Positions 25,463 to 36,049 of a stretch of 64,000 bases of DNA are shown in pieces (position 1 is the stretch's first letter; every line of letters starts with the position of its first letter). Source of the DNA: Sclerodactyla briareus. Its lineage: Eukaryota > Echinodermata > Holothuroidea > Dendrochirotida > Sclerodactylidae. Under the pieces are notes generated by a model. The model saw only the letters and a list, made by a program, of their open reading frames with translations. It had not been told where the DNA came from and did not search any database. The DNA lies in contig JAODTK010001876.1 of the NCBI GenBank assembly GCA_026419785.1, positions 1 to 64,000 on the forward strand, written 5' to 3'. A program made the position numbers and the translations under genes.

Positions 25463-26300
25463 ATCGGGGATGACGCGTAGAATAGATGCTTCAAAGACTG
25501 TTAGGTATAATTATGAATCAATTAAGGTCGAAACTGCTACATACCGTGCCTATGGGATAGCAGGAGGCAGAGAACGCGAGAGTCAATACGCGAGCTGACA
25601 TGATGAATGTCGAAGGTGAGGTGACTTCTTGTGATCAATGTAGGCTACAATAGTGAATGACATCTGGGAGCGAGTCCCATGAAGGTCGTGCTTGACCTGC
25701 GCGGAATACATGATTGAACCCGTTGACCCGCATCTGAACAGTCCTTGGGAGACATAGAAGAATGGCGAGTAGCTTAGAAATTACATAGGTATCCAACTGA
25801 TACAAGAGTGAACAATGGGTCCTTGAGAAATGCACGGTGATAAAAGGACGATCGAATTTTTTTAGTTGATTCAGCTGAATTAACGGATAATAACAGTGGC
25901 TTACTTTAGAAGTAAATATGTGGACCTTCAGCATGTTGGTTGAAGGCAGTGGTTTTGTCTTTTCCGGATGTAGACGTTGCATTAGGGTTCCACTAATGAA
26001 GTTTCACTTGTTGCTATGCTGGGGATTGCATATTTTTAGAACATGGGGTTGCATATGGGGATTCAACATTTCATGATTTTTCAAACCAATATTATTAATG
26101 ACAAACTGAATATGACTCCAAGGCTTCTAATTCATGAGATTGGGGTAATATTTCTCAGGAACAATCGTTGTGAGTATATTGTTCGGTCCAAGGAGGAACG
26201 ATATCATTCGGATAGCGTCTTGAACACCTAGTGTCATTAAACATACACTGATAAATTGTAACATCTCTATTATTATATATAATTAGCAGTCATATATAAT
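25463..26300. other. No gene seen
   Basis: The minus frame 25,635-25,982 and plus frame 26,043-26,231 are unrecognised. The AT-rich end at 26,265-26,300 forms the left flank of the DNA transposon that follows. Confidence 0.4.
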
Positions 26301-28261
26301 CAGTGTTGTAACAGTCTCTCTAATCCAAGTCTCAAGTCAAGTCAATTTTAAACAAGTCTCAAGTCAAGTCATTCACTCCCATGTCCAAGTCAAGTCCAGC
26401 AAGTCAGGCCAATCCATCAAGTCAAGTCACGCAAATCCACGTCAAGTCCCATTTTTTCTCAAGTTAATTCAAGTCACTAACATGGATAATGATCTAATGA
26501 TAATGACGATTCATGGTTTCCATAACAATTGTTGTTCAGAAAGTGTCTTATCCTCAATTTTTAGGTACTCTGGCTAAGCAATATATTGTCAGTGAGTTTG
26601 TGTTAAAACAGTTAAGAAAAACCGCCAAATCTCGGAAGGCTACGTAGCGAACCACCTACGAGTCAACAAAAATCTACCGAGAATACCTGGTTCAGTTAAC
26701 TGCACCGGCGAGGGATCAGAGTCCTGGAACTCCGTCACTCCGTCGTGCAGGTCGTAAACTGAGCAAGACTTGGCGCGCCGAATTCTCCCGACAGGCCAAA
26801 CTCTACAGGGATCCATTTCAAGATAAGCACACCAGAGCTCTCCAAGAGATCGGCACTTTCACTGATTGTGTCGAATCGAAGAGACTACTGGCCAAACTCT
26901 TGCGTACTTTGAAGGATAGAACAGAAAACAAGATCGGCTCCACCTCCGGCCATAAGAAGCACAGCAAGGCGAACGTCACCATCCGTACTGCAAGCGCAGA
27001 TAGGCTAACGACCCATTCTGTAAGGAATCCCCCACCTTAGGGGCTTCCAGCTATTGAACACCGGCTCTCATTAGGGCCACAAATACCTCAGAAAAAGTTG
27101 CACATCTGCATCCTGAAACAAGCACTTGTCTCTGTCTATTTCTTTTACTTACTACTGTAATAAGATAATTACGGACTCTCATTACATTATGTCTCGCAAG
27201 GGGCTTGCAAAAGTAGGGTATATAAAATAACGGTATTATCAACAACCTCTCAGGGAGTGCGCGGCTATACGGAGCCAATTTATAACCCGCAAACTATTAC
27301 ACTCGAGGCAAATAAACAGAAGGAGTACGTCAAGAACCTATCAGAACGCCCTCTATCAATTATAGAGCTGGTCGCCCTGGGTAAGGGGTCAACGAAGGAG
27401 AGGAGCGGACCAACCAGTTTCGCCCTCACTCAACCTGAACCCCCCCCCCCCCCCCCCCCCCAAACCCACCCTCAACCACAGAGGGTGGCAACTACTCTCT
27501 TAACGAATTAATCGTTGCAATGTAGAATAACAGTCGAAGTTATTCAACACATGAGGCACCCCGCCATTAAACGGCATACTACCGATGACCTCTTCAGAGT
27601 CAGAAAACTGTAGGCTATATAGTTACCACCACGGGGTAAACCCACTACGTCTCCCGCCGAACAAAAGGCTGCACAACCCACTCACAAAGTCCGATTGGTT
27701 CCCTACCCACTGTGGTAGCCCAACCCATGAATCAGCTCCAAACCTAAAACAAATCCGCCCTCAACAACTTGGCGCGGAGCATTAACCCTGCTCGACACCC
27801 CCCCCCCCCGCCCCCAGGCACGGAGTTGGGATATTTCAGCACCCAATTAATTCCCATCTGGCATTCAACTGCCACTACGCCACGAAATACTAAAGTGGTT
27901 TTTGCCTATAGTCCTTGCCCACAAATTCGAGGGATCGAATTTCAAGGTCTCGGGCTGCCTCCCATAATAATCAACTAATCCTGCTCCAGTGCAACACCAG
28001 ATGGTGATGCCCAGCGCCATCCTTCCTACCACTAACTGTCATTCTGTTCCACATACAATGCGTGTTGTATGGGCTGTAAGTGTAACGATCGTGAGCGCCA
28101 AGTCCAAGTCGAGTCAAGTCAAATAAGGTTGAGACTCGAGTCCAGTCAAGTCCCCCCCTTACAGGATAGCGACTTAAGACAAGTCATTTAATTTTTTTAC
28201 CAAGTCAAGTCAGGTCAAGTCGGTTACGCGACTCGAGTCGACTCGACTTGTTACAACACTG
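26301..28261. mobile_element. hAT-like DNA transposon, non-autonomous, 1,961 bp
   Basis: The left end 'cagtgttgtaaca' (26,301) and right end 'tgttacaacactg' (to 28,261) are perfect 13-bp inverted repeats. The CAGTG start is typical of hAT elements. Both ends carry dense AAGTC/CAAGT subterminal repeats (26,325-26,475 and 28,095-28,255). On the right the outermost repeats are inverted (GACTCG) while the inner ones keep the left orientation. The 8-bp flanks (tatataat and atatatat) are not identical, so a target duplication is not proven. No transposase is recognisable inside. C runs occur at 27,440-27,458 and 27,799-27,813. Confidence 0.75.
26513..27040 (+). other. Unrecognised frame inside hAT-like element
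   Basis: An ATG at 26,513 opens a frame broken once by TAG at 26,645. It then stays open to a stop at 27,038-27,040, so the frame spans 176 codons with one internal stop. The second part is lysine- and arginine-rich (RRAGRKLSKTWRAEFSRQAK near 26,740-26,800). I do not recognise a family, and no hAT transposase motif is seen. It may be captured host or element sequence, or chance. Confidence 0.25.
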
Positions 28262-28281
28262 ATATATATATATATATATAA
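28262..28281. repeat. (AT)n tract at right transposon flank
   Basis: Perfect AT dinucleotides directly abutting the hAT-like end. They obscure any 8-bp target duplication. Confidence 0.9.
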
Positions 28282-29395
28282 TTCATATTAATATTTTTTT
28301 AACGAATAAGAAAAACTTGGACTTATAGTAACCAGTTCTATTGAATCATTGTCATGAAACGCGAATGAAGTGATACAATCGGCCAAGGAGTCTTTTAGAC
28401 AAGGGTTTTTAGAAAACTATAGTCTCCCTGACGTGCAAACTTTGCAAAGTTAGTTTCTTTGCATGGATCCTCGTTTCTATGAGCTTCAAAAGGAACACAC
28501 GTGGTTATTCAGGTCAACTATTGTTCCTGCATGCACAATTTTGTATTGAGGCAAGATTACCCTCCGTACAATGACGGTCTGACATCCTGAAAAAATGTAT
28601 CGATTATTATTGTCGGTGTCTATATGTTATTAAATTTAATTATCGAAAAAGTGGAAATACATGACACAGCGACAAGGTCGTGTGCAGTTTTTGAACCACT
28701 CTCGCCAGCACGACCTCGAAATATAACAACACTACTGTCTGACGCTGTTATACATAGAAGGCAATCGCCGCTGTTGTATTTCAAATTAGGATATTTGGGG
28801 GGGTTCAAATACTCAGAGTTTAACAAAGAGTTAACAGTGCTAGTATGTTGGCTCTTTCCATTTGTCGGTGATTGGTGAAAGGTGGCAGATGCAGTGAACT
28901 AGGCTTGCCGTGATTCGCAGTAGTTCCCATTGTAACGAATTGTTCAGATTCGTAGTCAACCAATACAGAAACATGTAAAGATCTGTGTATTCAGCAATCC
29001 GATGTACGTGTTATTTGCATTTTACTTACAAGATGACTACAGAGGTGAGGTTTCGCATGTGTCTTTGTTCTACAAATAAATAAAAAATCATTTCAATGAG
29101 GTCATTTGGGGCTTAAAGTTTGATAACATAGCTTCACATATTGATAGATGATGTTTAGTAGGCGTGAGCATTTGCAATCGACATCAAAATAACGTTCGTA
29201 ATTGGCAGGACAACAAAGCCTCCGTGGTATTCGAATGAATAAACTATATCGTCTCAGTGTTTGCTCTCCTTGAGATATTAATTTATGACTGCTTTTGAAT
29301 GGATGAATTTCACAACTGAGTGAGTACAATTGCCATCACACGAGTTTGTAACTGAGTGTGTAACTATAATGATAACCCACATTTCTTATTGCAGG
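28282..29395. other. No gene seen
   Basis: Short overlapping frames (28,620-28,878 and 29,102-29,329) are unrecognised. 'ttcttattgcag' at 29,384-29,395 could be a splice acceptor for SLC35G-like copy B. Confidence 0.4.
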
Positions 29396-30425
29396 AAAGG
29401 ACACTCCACTGTGCGGAAGATGCCCCTTTATTCCACGTGCATGTTGAGGGCGATGAACAAACTTTCAGCGAGAGGGAATTCTCCTGTTCTAGCGTGGGCA
29501 CCCGAGTAAAATCAGAGTTTTCCCATAATATGGGACAGGAAGTACCTACTCTTAGCAGTTGCCGGGGGGTTCTTCGTTTCCCTGCGCGCTATATGTTCCA
29601 AAATCGTCCTGTCCAGTTTAGACCCTGTCATGACGGGAGTTACAGAGAGAGCCATCATGATGTTATGCTGCATCCCTGATATCGTTCTGTACCGTAGATC
29701 GCTCAGAACGTCGCCCAGAATGGCTGGCGTCCTCGCTCTCACAGGGACCCTGAGCGGGGTGACAATCATTCTCGCGATGGTATCGTTCAAGTATATTCAC
29801 GTTGGAGATGCCCAAGCGATCATCTCTAGTCGTCCAATCATAGCGGGGGTCGTTGCCTGGATTTTTCTGTCTGAGCGGATGACCACGCTGGACATTCTGG
29901 CTAGTGTAGCTGCCCTGGTCGGCGTCCTGTTCCTTTCTAGACCGACGCTTTTTTTAACAGACGTTTTCCCATGACCCGTTTACGCTGATCGGGAGCTTAG
30001 CAGCGATTTCTACAGCCCTGTTAAAAGCGATGGTCGCCGTTCTCAAACGTGCGTTGTGTCTCACTGACATCGACAAGAATGTCCACACTCTTTTACTATA
30101 CCTCGTAGGATTCGTCATCTGCGGTATCGCTGTACTCTCCTTGGAAAGTGGCAGTGGCCGCAGAAAGCGGAGCATCAGGTGTTCCTGTTTGGTATCAGGT
30201 CTGTGGGTTACTTTAATAGTATGTTGATAATGATAGCACTAGGCGAGAGAAAACACACCACGTGTTCTTAGTCAGTGCCTCCTCTTTCGTGATGGTTTAT
30301 GCACTTCAGTACATATTCCTCGGCATAGCGCGGATGTGTTCAGTTCGATCGGTTCGCTTGGGATCATCGTCGGTATTATTTTCATCACCATAATCTGAAC
30401 TGAATCCGATTCGGACGAAGTAGAT
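29396..30425 (+). pseudogene. SLC35G-like EamA transporter, copy B (best preserved)
   Basis: The most complete of the four transporter relics. From about 29,524 one frame is open to 29,974: 'YLLLAVAGGFFVSLRAICSK', 'LDPVMTGVTERAIMML', 'MAGVLALTGTLSGVTIILAM', 'HVGDAQAIISSRPIIAGVVA', 'WIFLSERMTTLDILASVAAL', 'FLSRPTLFL'. This is a whole first EamA repeat, some 140 residues with four to five membrane spans. After a frame change at about 29,970, the second repeat gives 'MVAVLKRALCLTDIDKNVHT' (30,030), then 'GYFNSMLIMIALGE' and 'SFVMVYALQYIFLG' in other frames. A possible acceptor lies just upstream (29,384-29,395). SLC35 and related proteins are usually organelle or plasma-membrane solute transporters; the substrate here is unknown. 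At least three frame breaks separate it from a working gene. Confidence 0.83.
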
Positions 30426-33159
30426 AAATGAAACCTTTGTAACCCTGTTCATCAGCCGCACGATCACTCGCTGTTCATCGCTCTGGACCATTTCATTGAT
30501 GATTTACTTTGCCCTCATTTGACCTTCCAGCCTGTGGCCTTGTGGGTAATTTTCTTGTTATGACTTTATTGTTTGGAGAGCCTAACGACACAGTCAATTA
30601 CAGTTCCATACTACGATACTCCAATCACACGCTATCTCACATTATCATCCTTTGTGAAAGGTTGGGAGAGTCTAAAATATTGGAATAATACAATGAAGTG
30701 TCATGGGAGGAATAAGTAGTTACTCGTGGTCAGCATGTGATGCCTAGTACACAGCGGTGGAGGGGGAAGAGGCAGTGATGTACTCTCAACAAACATATAA
30801 TAATTATCTATACTAGCTATGGAAGATGCCTATGAGAAAATGTTTTGCGTTATGCAATGGCTGTGCGGGGGCAAATCTATGATAAAAAAATAAAAAACAC
30901 GATATCTAACAAATGCGAGCATGAACCTGTTTCAATTTAGGTGTATGGGTTGTGCATATAGTGAGGATGCGAACATATATCCAGTAATAATAAAAGGAGG
31001 GCTTCGTTGTGGCATTCAATCTCGGATTGACCTCGCATGACCTCGATTGATCTCAATAGCGATTGAACTCCCAACCTCAATCTTACCCATTTAGCATCAT
31101 GCCATCATTTAAAGAAGATAGAACAACATGGACTCTAAATTGCATGGTCCAACTATTTTCCGGCAATGAAATAACTGATCAGTCAGATTGTGTTATTCCG
31201 TCTATCCCGTCGTATACCGTTCACCTATACGTCACCTATGAGTATCGTTTCAAAAATCAGTTCATAGTGCCCTCCTTGAAAAATATCCAACACATGTCAG
31301 TAGTATCGCTAAATCACTGTCTGCATGAGCAGCCAATTAAAGTTTATACATCGATTATTGTACCAACCGTTGGTGTTTGCAATGGTGTTCCGGATAGTCC
31401 AATTGTACTCTTTGTTAACACGTTGAGATCCATAGAACATTTATCTGGGACTGCCCGTTACCTCAGGGTTCATATATCTGGACGTAGAACATACGTTCTT
31501 CAATAGGACAATTTTTTTTTTCCACAGAGGAACGATGTTGATTATATCTTATTAATGAGAACTCGCCCGTACATATTTTCATTAACTCAAACTGAGTAAC
31601 ACATCCGCACGAACTTTTGTCGTTAAACACCTAAAAATCTGTTATGGAGGAGGAAAGAAATATCCTATACAAGAAAAACAGATTTGTTACCTATAATGAA
31701 TTGGCTTTCTATTCAGATAATTATCGAAAATGCTCTGCTTATGTATCTATTATTACCGTGTCTCCATATGAAGAATCGAATAAATCAAATAATAAAAAGA
31801 ACCACCATCCGCATTCGTGTGGTCTTTGACCTCCTTGACCCGATTGTTACCTCAATGGAGTTCTTCCTTCCATAGCTTTGTAGATAGGGGAGTGTTGATC
31901 ATGCTCTTCGGAGCTTACTAAATCTATCCCAGTGTCATTTATGATGCAGAGCTCTGTATTGTCCATTGCCTTCGGCGGTCCTGAGAAGATACGAAGGAAA
32001 GCAAAGCTAGACAGCGTGTGCCCTAAATATATATGGATATGTTGTGAATGTTGTGTGTTTTGCTAGTCGCATGCATGATGGGATAGGATAGTTACGGGAT
32101 CTTGAGCGCCGTGACAGTTATATAAATCTCCGTTAATACCTCTGCGCGGCTGGTTAGGCCTGCTATTACGTCGATAAGGGGGTATCAGCGGTGTGGCGTC
32201 TGTATACAATCTGCTCGTAAATGACATACCTAGTGTATAACTATAGATTATAACGTTAAGCCGTGTGTAATAGCCGATAGGATAAAGCTGCGCCATGGGA
32301 GGTGTATAAATTGCCTTATGAGATGACAGCACACTAGCTTAGTACAGAGTTACGGCCCCTAAACAATGTGGACTTAACTATAACCGCAATTAGGGCGCAG
32401 CTATTACGATGGCATGCGCATGTGCTTCCATGCCGTGATTATTGAAGCGCATCGTGGCACTGTAATTAATCGATAGAGATGAATGGCCTTAACGATGGGA
32501 AACGGTCGACCGCGGTGTCCGTAAACTCGTCCAATAGAACACGAGTTTACGGCCACAAAATGGATGTAAAAATATCGTAATAATATCGTAATGATGAAGC
32601 ATTGAAGGTGGCTAAATACCCAAGTGAGAAATACTCACATAGAAGTTTTGGACAACAGCGGGGTTGTTACCGATGCAACACACGTGGCAAAGCGTGTAAA
32701 TGTCTGCTTGGCGCAATGTGTTTGCCAGCTGCGGTTGCAGCAAATCTAGTGTTGCCAAATTGAATTCAAGTTTTGGGCCATTACAGCTTCTCATTTAACA
32801 ATGAACACATTCCTGACAGGGAAGTAATATCACTGTGCCTCCAGGTCAGTCATAGTATCACTTGTTCTCGTTCCGAGCTTCATGGCCAATTGGTGAATGG
32901 CTTGCACATAATATGTTTCGCGGTCTTTCCTCACCGAAGTGATCAAACACCCACTACTTCAATCCTCTCTCATGCTTTATTTTTTTAATCCTTGGCGAAA
33001 GCAAAAGAAGTTATGCGTTACGTCTGTGAGTGTGTATATATGTATATATATATGCCTGTATGTTATGTATGTATGTATGTACGCACGACGGCTACCTTAT
33101 CGCGTACGTGAGAGGGCGGCCTCAACCTCTTGACGTGCACGTGAACATCGAAGGTTAGC
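30426..33159. other. No recognisable gene
   Basis: A 147-codon plus frame (31,063-31,506) is the longest. It has no family resemblance that I can name and no obvious splice context. Two other short frames (31,644-31,875) are AT-driven. A perfect hairpin occurs at 32,519-32,552. Confidence 0.4.
32519..32552. other. Perfect 12-bp hairpin
   Basis: 'ccgtaaactcgt' and 'acgagtttacgg' are exact inverted copies separated by the 10-base loop 'ccaatagaac'. No flanking gene is recognised, so the role is unknown. Confidence 0.8.
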
Positions 33160-34185
33160 AGAAGGTATGTATTGTCAATATGGCGACGAGAGAAGTCTAT
33201 TCGAACCGAGTTCTTACGGAAATATTAGAATAAACACATCCAAAATCTGGGAGCCATCTGGTAAATGTTGTTATTGGAGGACGATGGAGGCGGACAGAAA
33301 ACATGAAAACGGGAATTCAAAGCGCCATGAATACTGGGCGGATCAAGCCTACCCGAGCCTATACGCACGACAACGAAGGACGGTATACGGGAGCAGCTGG
33401 CTGACTACGACACCCGGCAACACTAACAGAAGGGGAATGGGAAAATTCCAGAAACTAGAAATGGTATTCAGAACGATTTAGCCAAACTGGCAAACAAAAA
33501 GCCAAAAACCAGAGCACGATTGTCCCCCAAAAATATTCTTCTTGATATTATTCAGAAGTAGAATTGACTTTGTGCGGACAAAATGTACAACCCCATTTTG
33601 TACAGACTGGAAGTAATCAAAGAGCAAAAACGGTATCCCGATCAAAGCGTGGTCTCTCACCTATGGACTTGTAATAGAAAACGAGCAATCCGGATTAATC
33701 CGACAGGTAACATGGATGGATCCTCCAATTAGTGTCTGTACAGAAAGAAGACGTGAACGATGTTACTTGGATAAAAGTCGCGTTATTAACAAAGGCCTGG
33801 GACCCTCGGAACGCACCTGGATGGAGAAGGAAAACAGTCCCGCCCGGGGGTCGCAGAGATATGTTAAAACGGATTACGGAATCAGAAATGAAGGAACGCT
33901 CTTCAATCAATGCCCAGCAAAAGTGCCCTGGGCACGAACGCAGTTGTATCAGACTTCAAGTCCCGCGTGTCAGTCAGGAAGCATCCCCAACTGGACTATT
34001 TTCAAATCTGCTCTGACCAACTGCCGGGGTTCCAAACGGACTGGAAAAAGTCTACAATTAAACCGATATTCAAGACGGATCCCGACTACCACGATTTGAA
34101 GGACTGGAGACCAATATCCCTACTTCTAACGACCTACAAGCTCTTCATGAAGGTGCTGGTAAATGGAACTGAGTCATGGTGAACA
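33160..34185 (+). mobile_element. Non-LTR reverse transcriptase fragment
   Basis: The N-terminal end of a reverse transcriptase in several frames. 'TWIKVALLTKAWDPRNAPGW' (33,760-33,815) resembles the 'KA..W.APGPD' box. 'LPGFQTDWKKSTIKPIF' and 'DPDYHDLKDWRPISLL' then 'TTYKLFMKVLVNG' (34,020-34,170) match RT domain 1-2 (normally 'DP.Y..LKNWRPISLL..TYKLFMKVL.NR'). Upstream frames (33,167-33,660) look like the preceding linker. The element stops at 34,170, exactly where the duplicated segment (34.17-35.83 kb) begins. The clade is not assigned; R2-, R4- or RTE-like are all possible. Confidence 0.65.
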
Positions 34186-35832
34186 ACGTAGCATACTGAA
34201 GCATAACAAACTGCAATCGTGAATCATGAACAGTACCTAGTAATGCTACGGTAATAATACAAATCAAGTTGCCTTTTCATTGTGAGTACGAGTTTCGCGA
34301 AATATATGCGTAGGAAAACTGTGTACCTGGTATTATCGGTAGAACTTTTCGGTATATCGATACCGATTTTTCAGCGATACCGACATACCTCACCGACCTT
34401 TCTGTGATCTATTGGCTTTTTCCAGTTTCAGGCTTGTTTGGGGGTTCAAATGGAATTTCTGCGACTTTTTAGACTGCCAACGCGTCAAGTTGGGAAAAAA
34501 TCAATGTAAATATTGAGATTGAGCGGGGCGTGGAGCGAACAAGAAAAAAGAAGAGTGTCAGTCGATTGCTGATTGCTGGAAAACGGATCCTATTATGACG
34601 GTATGTACATACGAGATTGACCACACTACTGGCATGATGTTACTTCACTACCAACTTTCACTGAGCCGCATCACCAAACTGGCAATACCAGTTCTACAAA
34701 GATAGGGAGTGCAAGTAAACATGAATTGTGCTTCATACATGGGTTAAATTAGGCTGCAAACCAGTCTTTACAAACCATAGGGATTATAAGTAAACAAGAC
34801 TTTTTCTTCTTTGATATGAGACATTAGCGTTTGCTTTACCAGTCAACATAAATTCAAATTGAGAAGCAGAAATTGATTGATTTCAAACGTTTTGCTCAAT
34901 ATGTAATGGTATTAGTAAACATACCTGGTGTTGATTATTATGAAATACGATTGCACTCAAGCATGAGGGGAGGAGGGGGTTCCCAAATGATTGATAAGGC
35001 TGTCCTCATTTCCCAGTTTTCAGCTCAAACCAAGCTATGCTGTGGAAAATGTGTGGATAGAATAAAAAAAAATTTTCTTCTTCTACGACAAGTCAGATTC
35101 AATGTTATCATTGACAAGTTTTAACTTCAGCTTGTTCGAGAATTCAAAGTCAAATGCCGTTGAAAAGGCATAATGGGCAATTATGTGAAAAACTTGAAAT
35201 ATATCGATTTTGGATTTTTTGGCCCCTGAATACTCATCATACTCAAAATACTCATGCTTTGATAGATGTTGACCAAAGTTGACATAAGTTCTCTTAGAGC
35301 AGTGACTCCGATCACTGATGGTCGAGGTAAAAAGATCATTGAAGCAGCCTAATGGATCATTGGGTGAGGAACCTAAAAAATCTCCTACACATTAAGCCGG
35401 ACTTTCAAATACCATAGACGAAAAGGAATCGCTACTGCAATTGCAGCGGCTCATGTTTTTGTTCATCATATGTTAAGTCAAAGACACACCATTATACTCG
35501 AGCTGAGTATCACTCAGAGTTTATTGATTCATTAAGCTCTCAGTGCTTATAGCACTTCCATTCTTCAGACTTCAAAACTTGTAAACCTAACTGTTCATGT
35601 ATTACCCAGTAGCCTTCTGATACAACTTGTTACTAAGTGCAGAGGTGGCCACGAGCTGCAATCTTGGACAAATCGCTGAAAAGACCCATATTTTCTGTTG
35701 TTTCAATCGAACATTATTCTCTAATTTATTGTTTATTATTTATCATTATATAAGTTTTTTTCGTACTACTGAACGGATTACAAATGTATCATCTCAGTAA
35801 TCGTCAGGGTGAAATACATGTTTACCATAAAA
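34168..35832. repeat. Duplicated segment 1, left copy
   Basis: This aligns along its whole length with 49,848-51,391. Shared landmarks, in order: 'ggaactgagtca'; 'attgtgagtacgagtt'; 'cagcgataccgacatacc'; 'gactgccaacg'; 'atagggagtgcaagtaaaca'; 'gataaggctgtcctcatt'; 'gcagcctaatggatcattg'; 'cagggtgaaatacatgttta'. Many one-base indels separate the copies. No protein domain is seen. It could be an unknown element or part of a segmental duplication. Confidence 0.85.
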
Positions 35833-36049
35833 ACAAGGCATATTCGAGGTCCCTGCTAGGTGAAGTGCACTACCAGTGGTTGCGTTCGCGGTGTTGCCGC
35901 GGGGTGGTCGTTTTCTCTGCCGGCCACTCTGTTTCCCCTTTACTACCATTGTTGTTTTCCCTCACTCATACTACGCCTCCACTGCAGCCTTAAAGTGACA
36001 TCCACTTTACGGATACTACATTTGCTGTGGTGGTTTCCACGTTCGTAGT

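Noticed and set aside
31063..31506. 147-codon plus-strand frame
   Set aside because: No family resemblance, no splice or promoter support, AT-rich surroundings. Kept only as a note in the stretch description.
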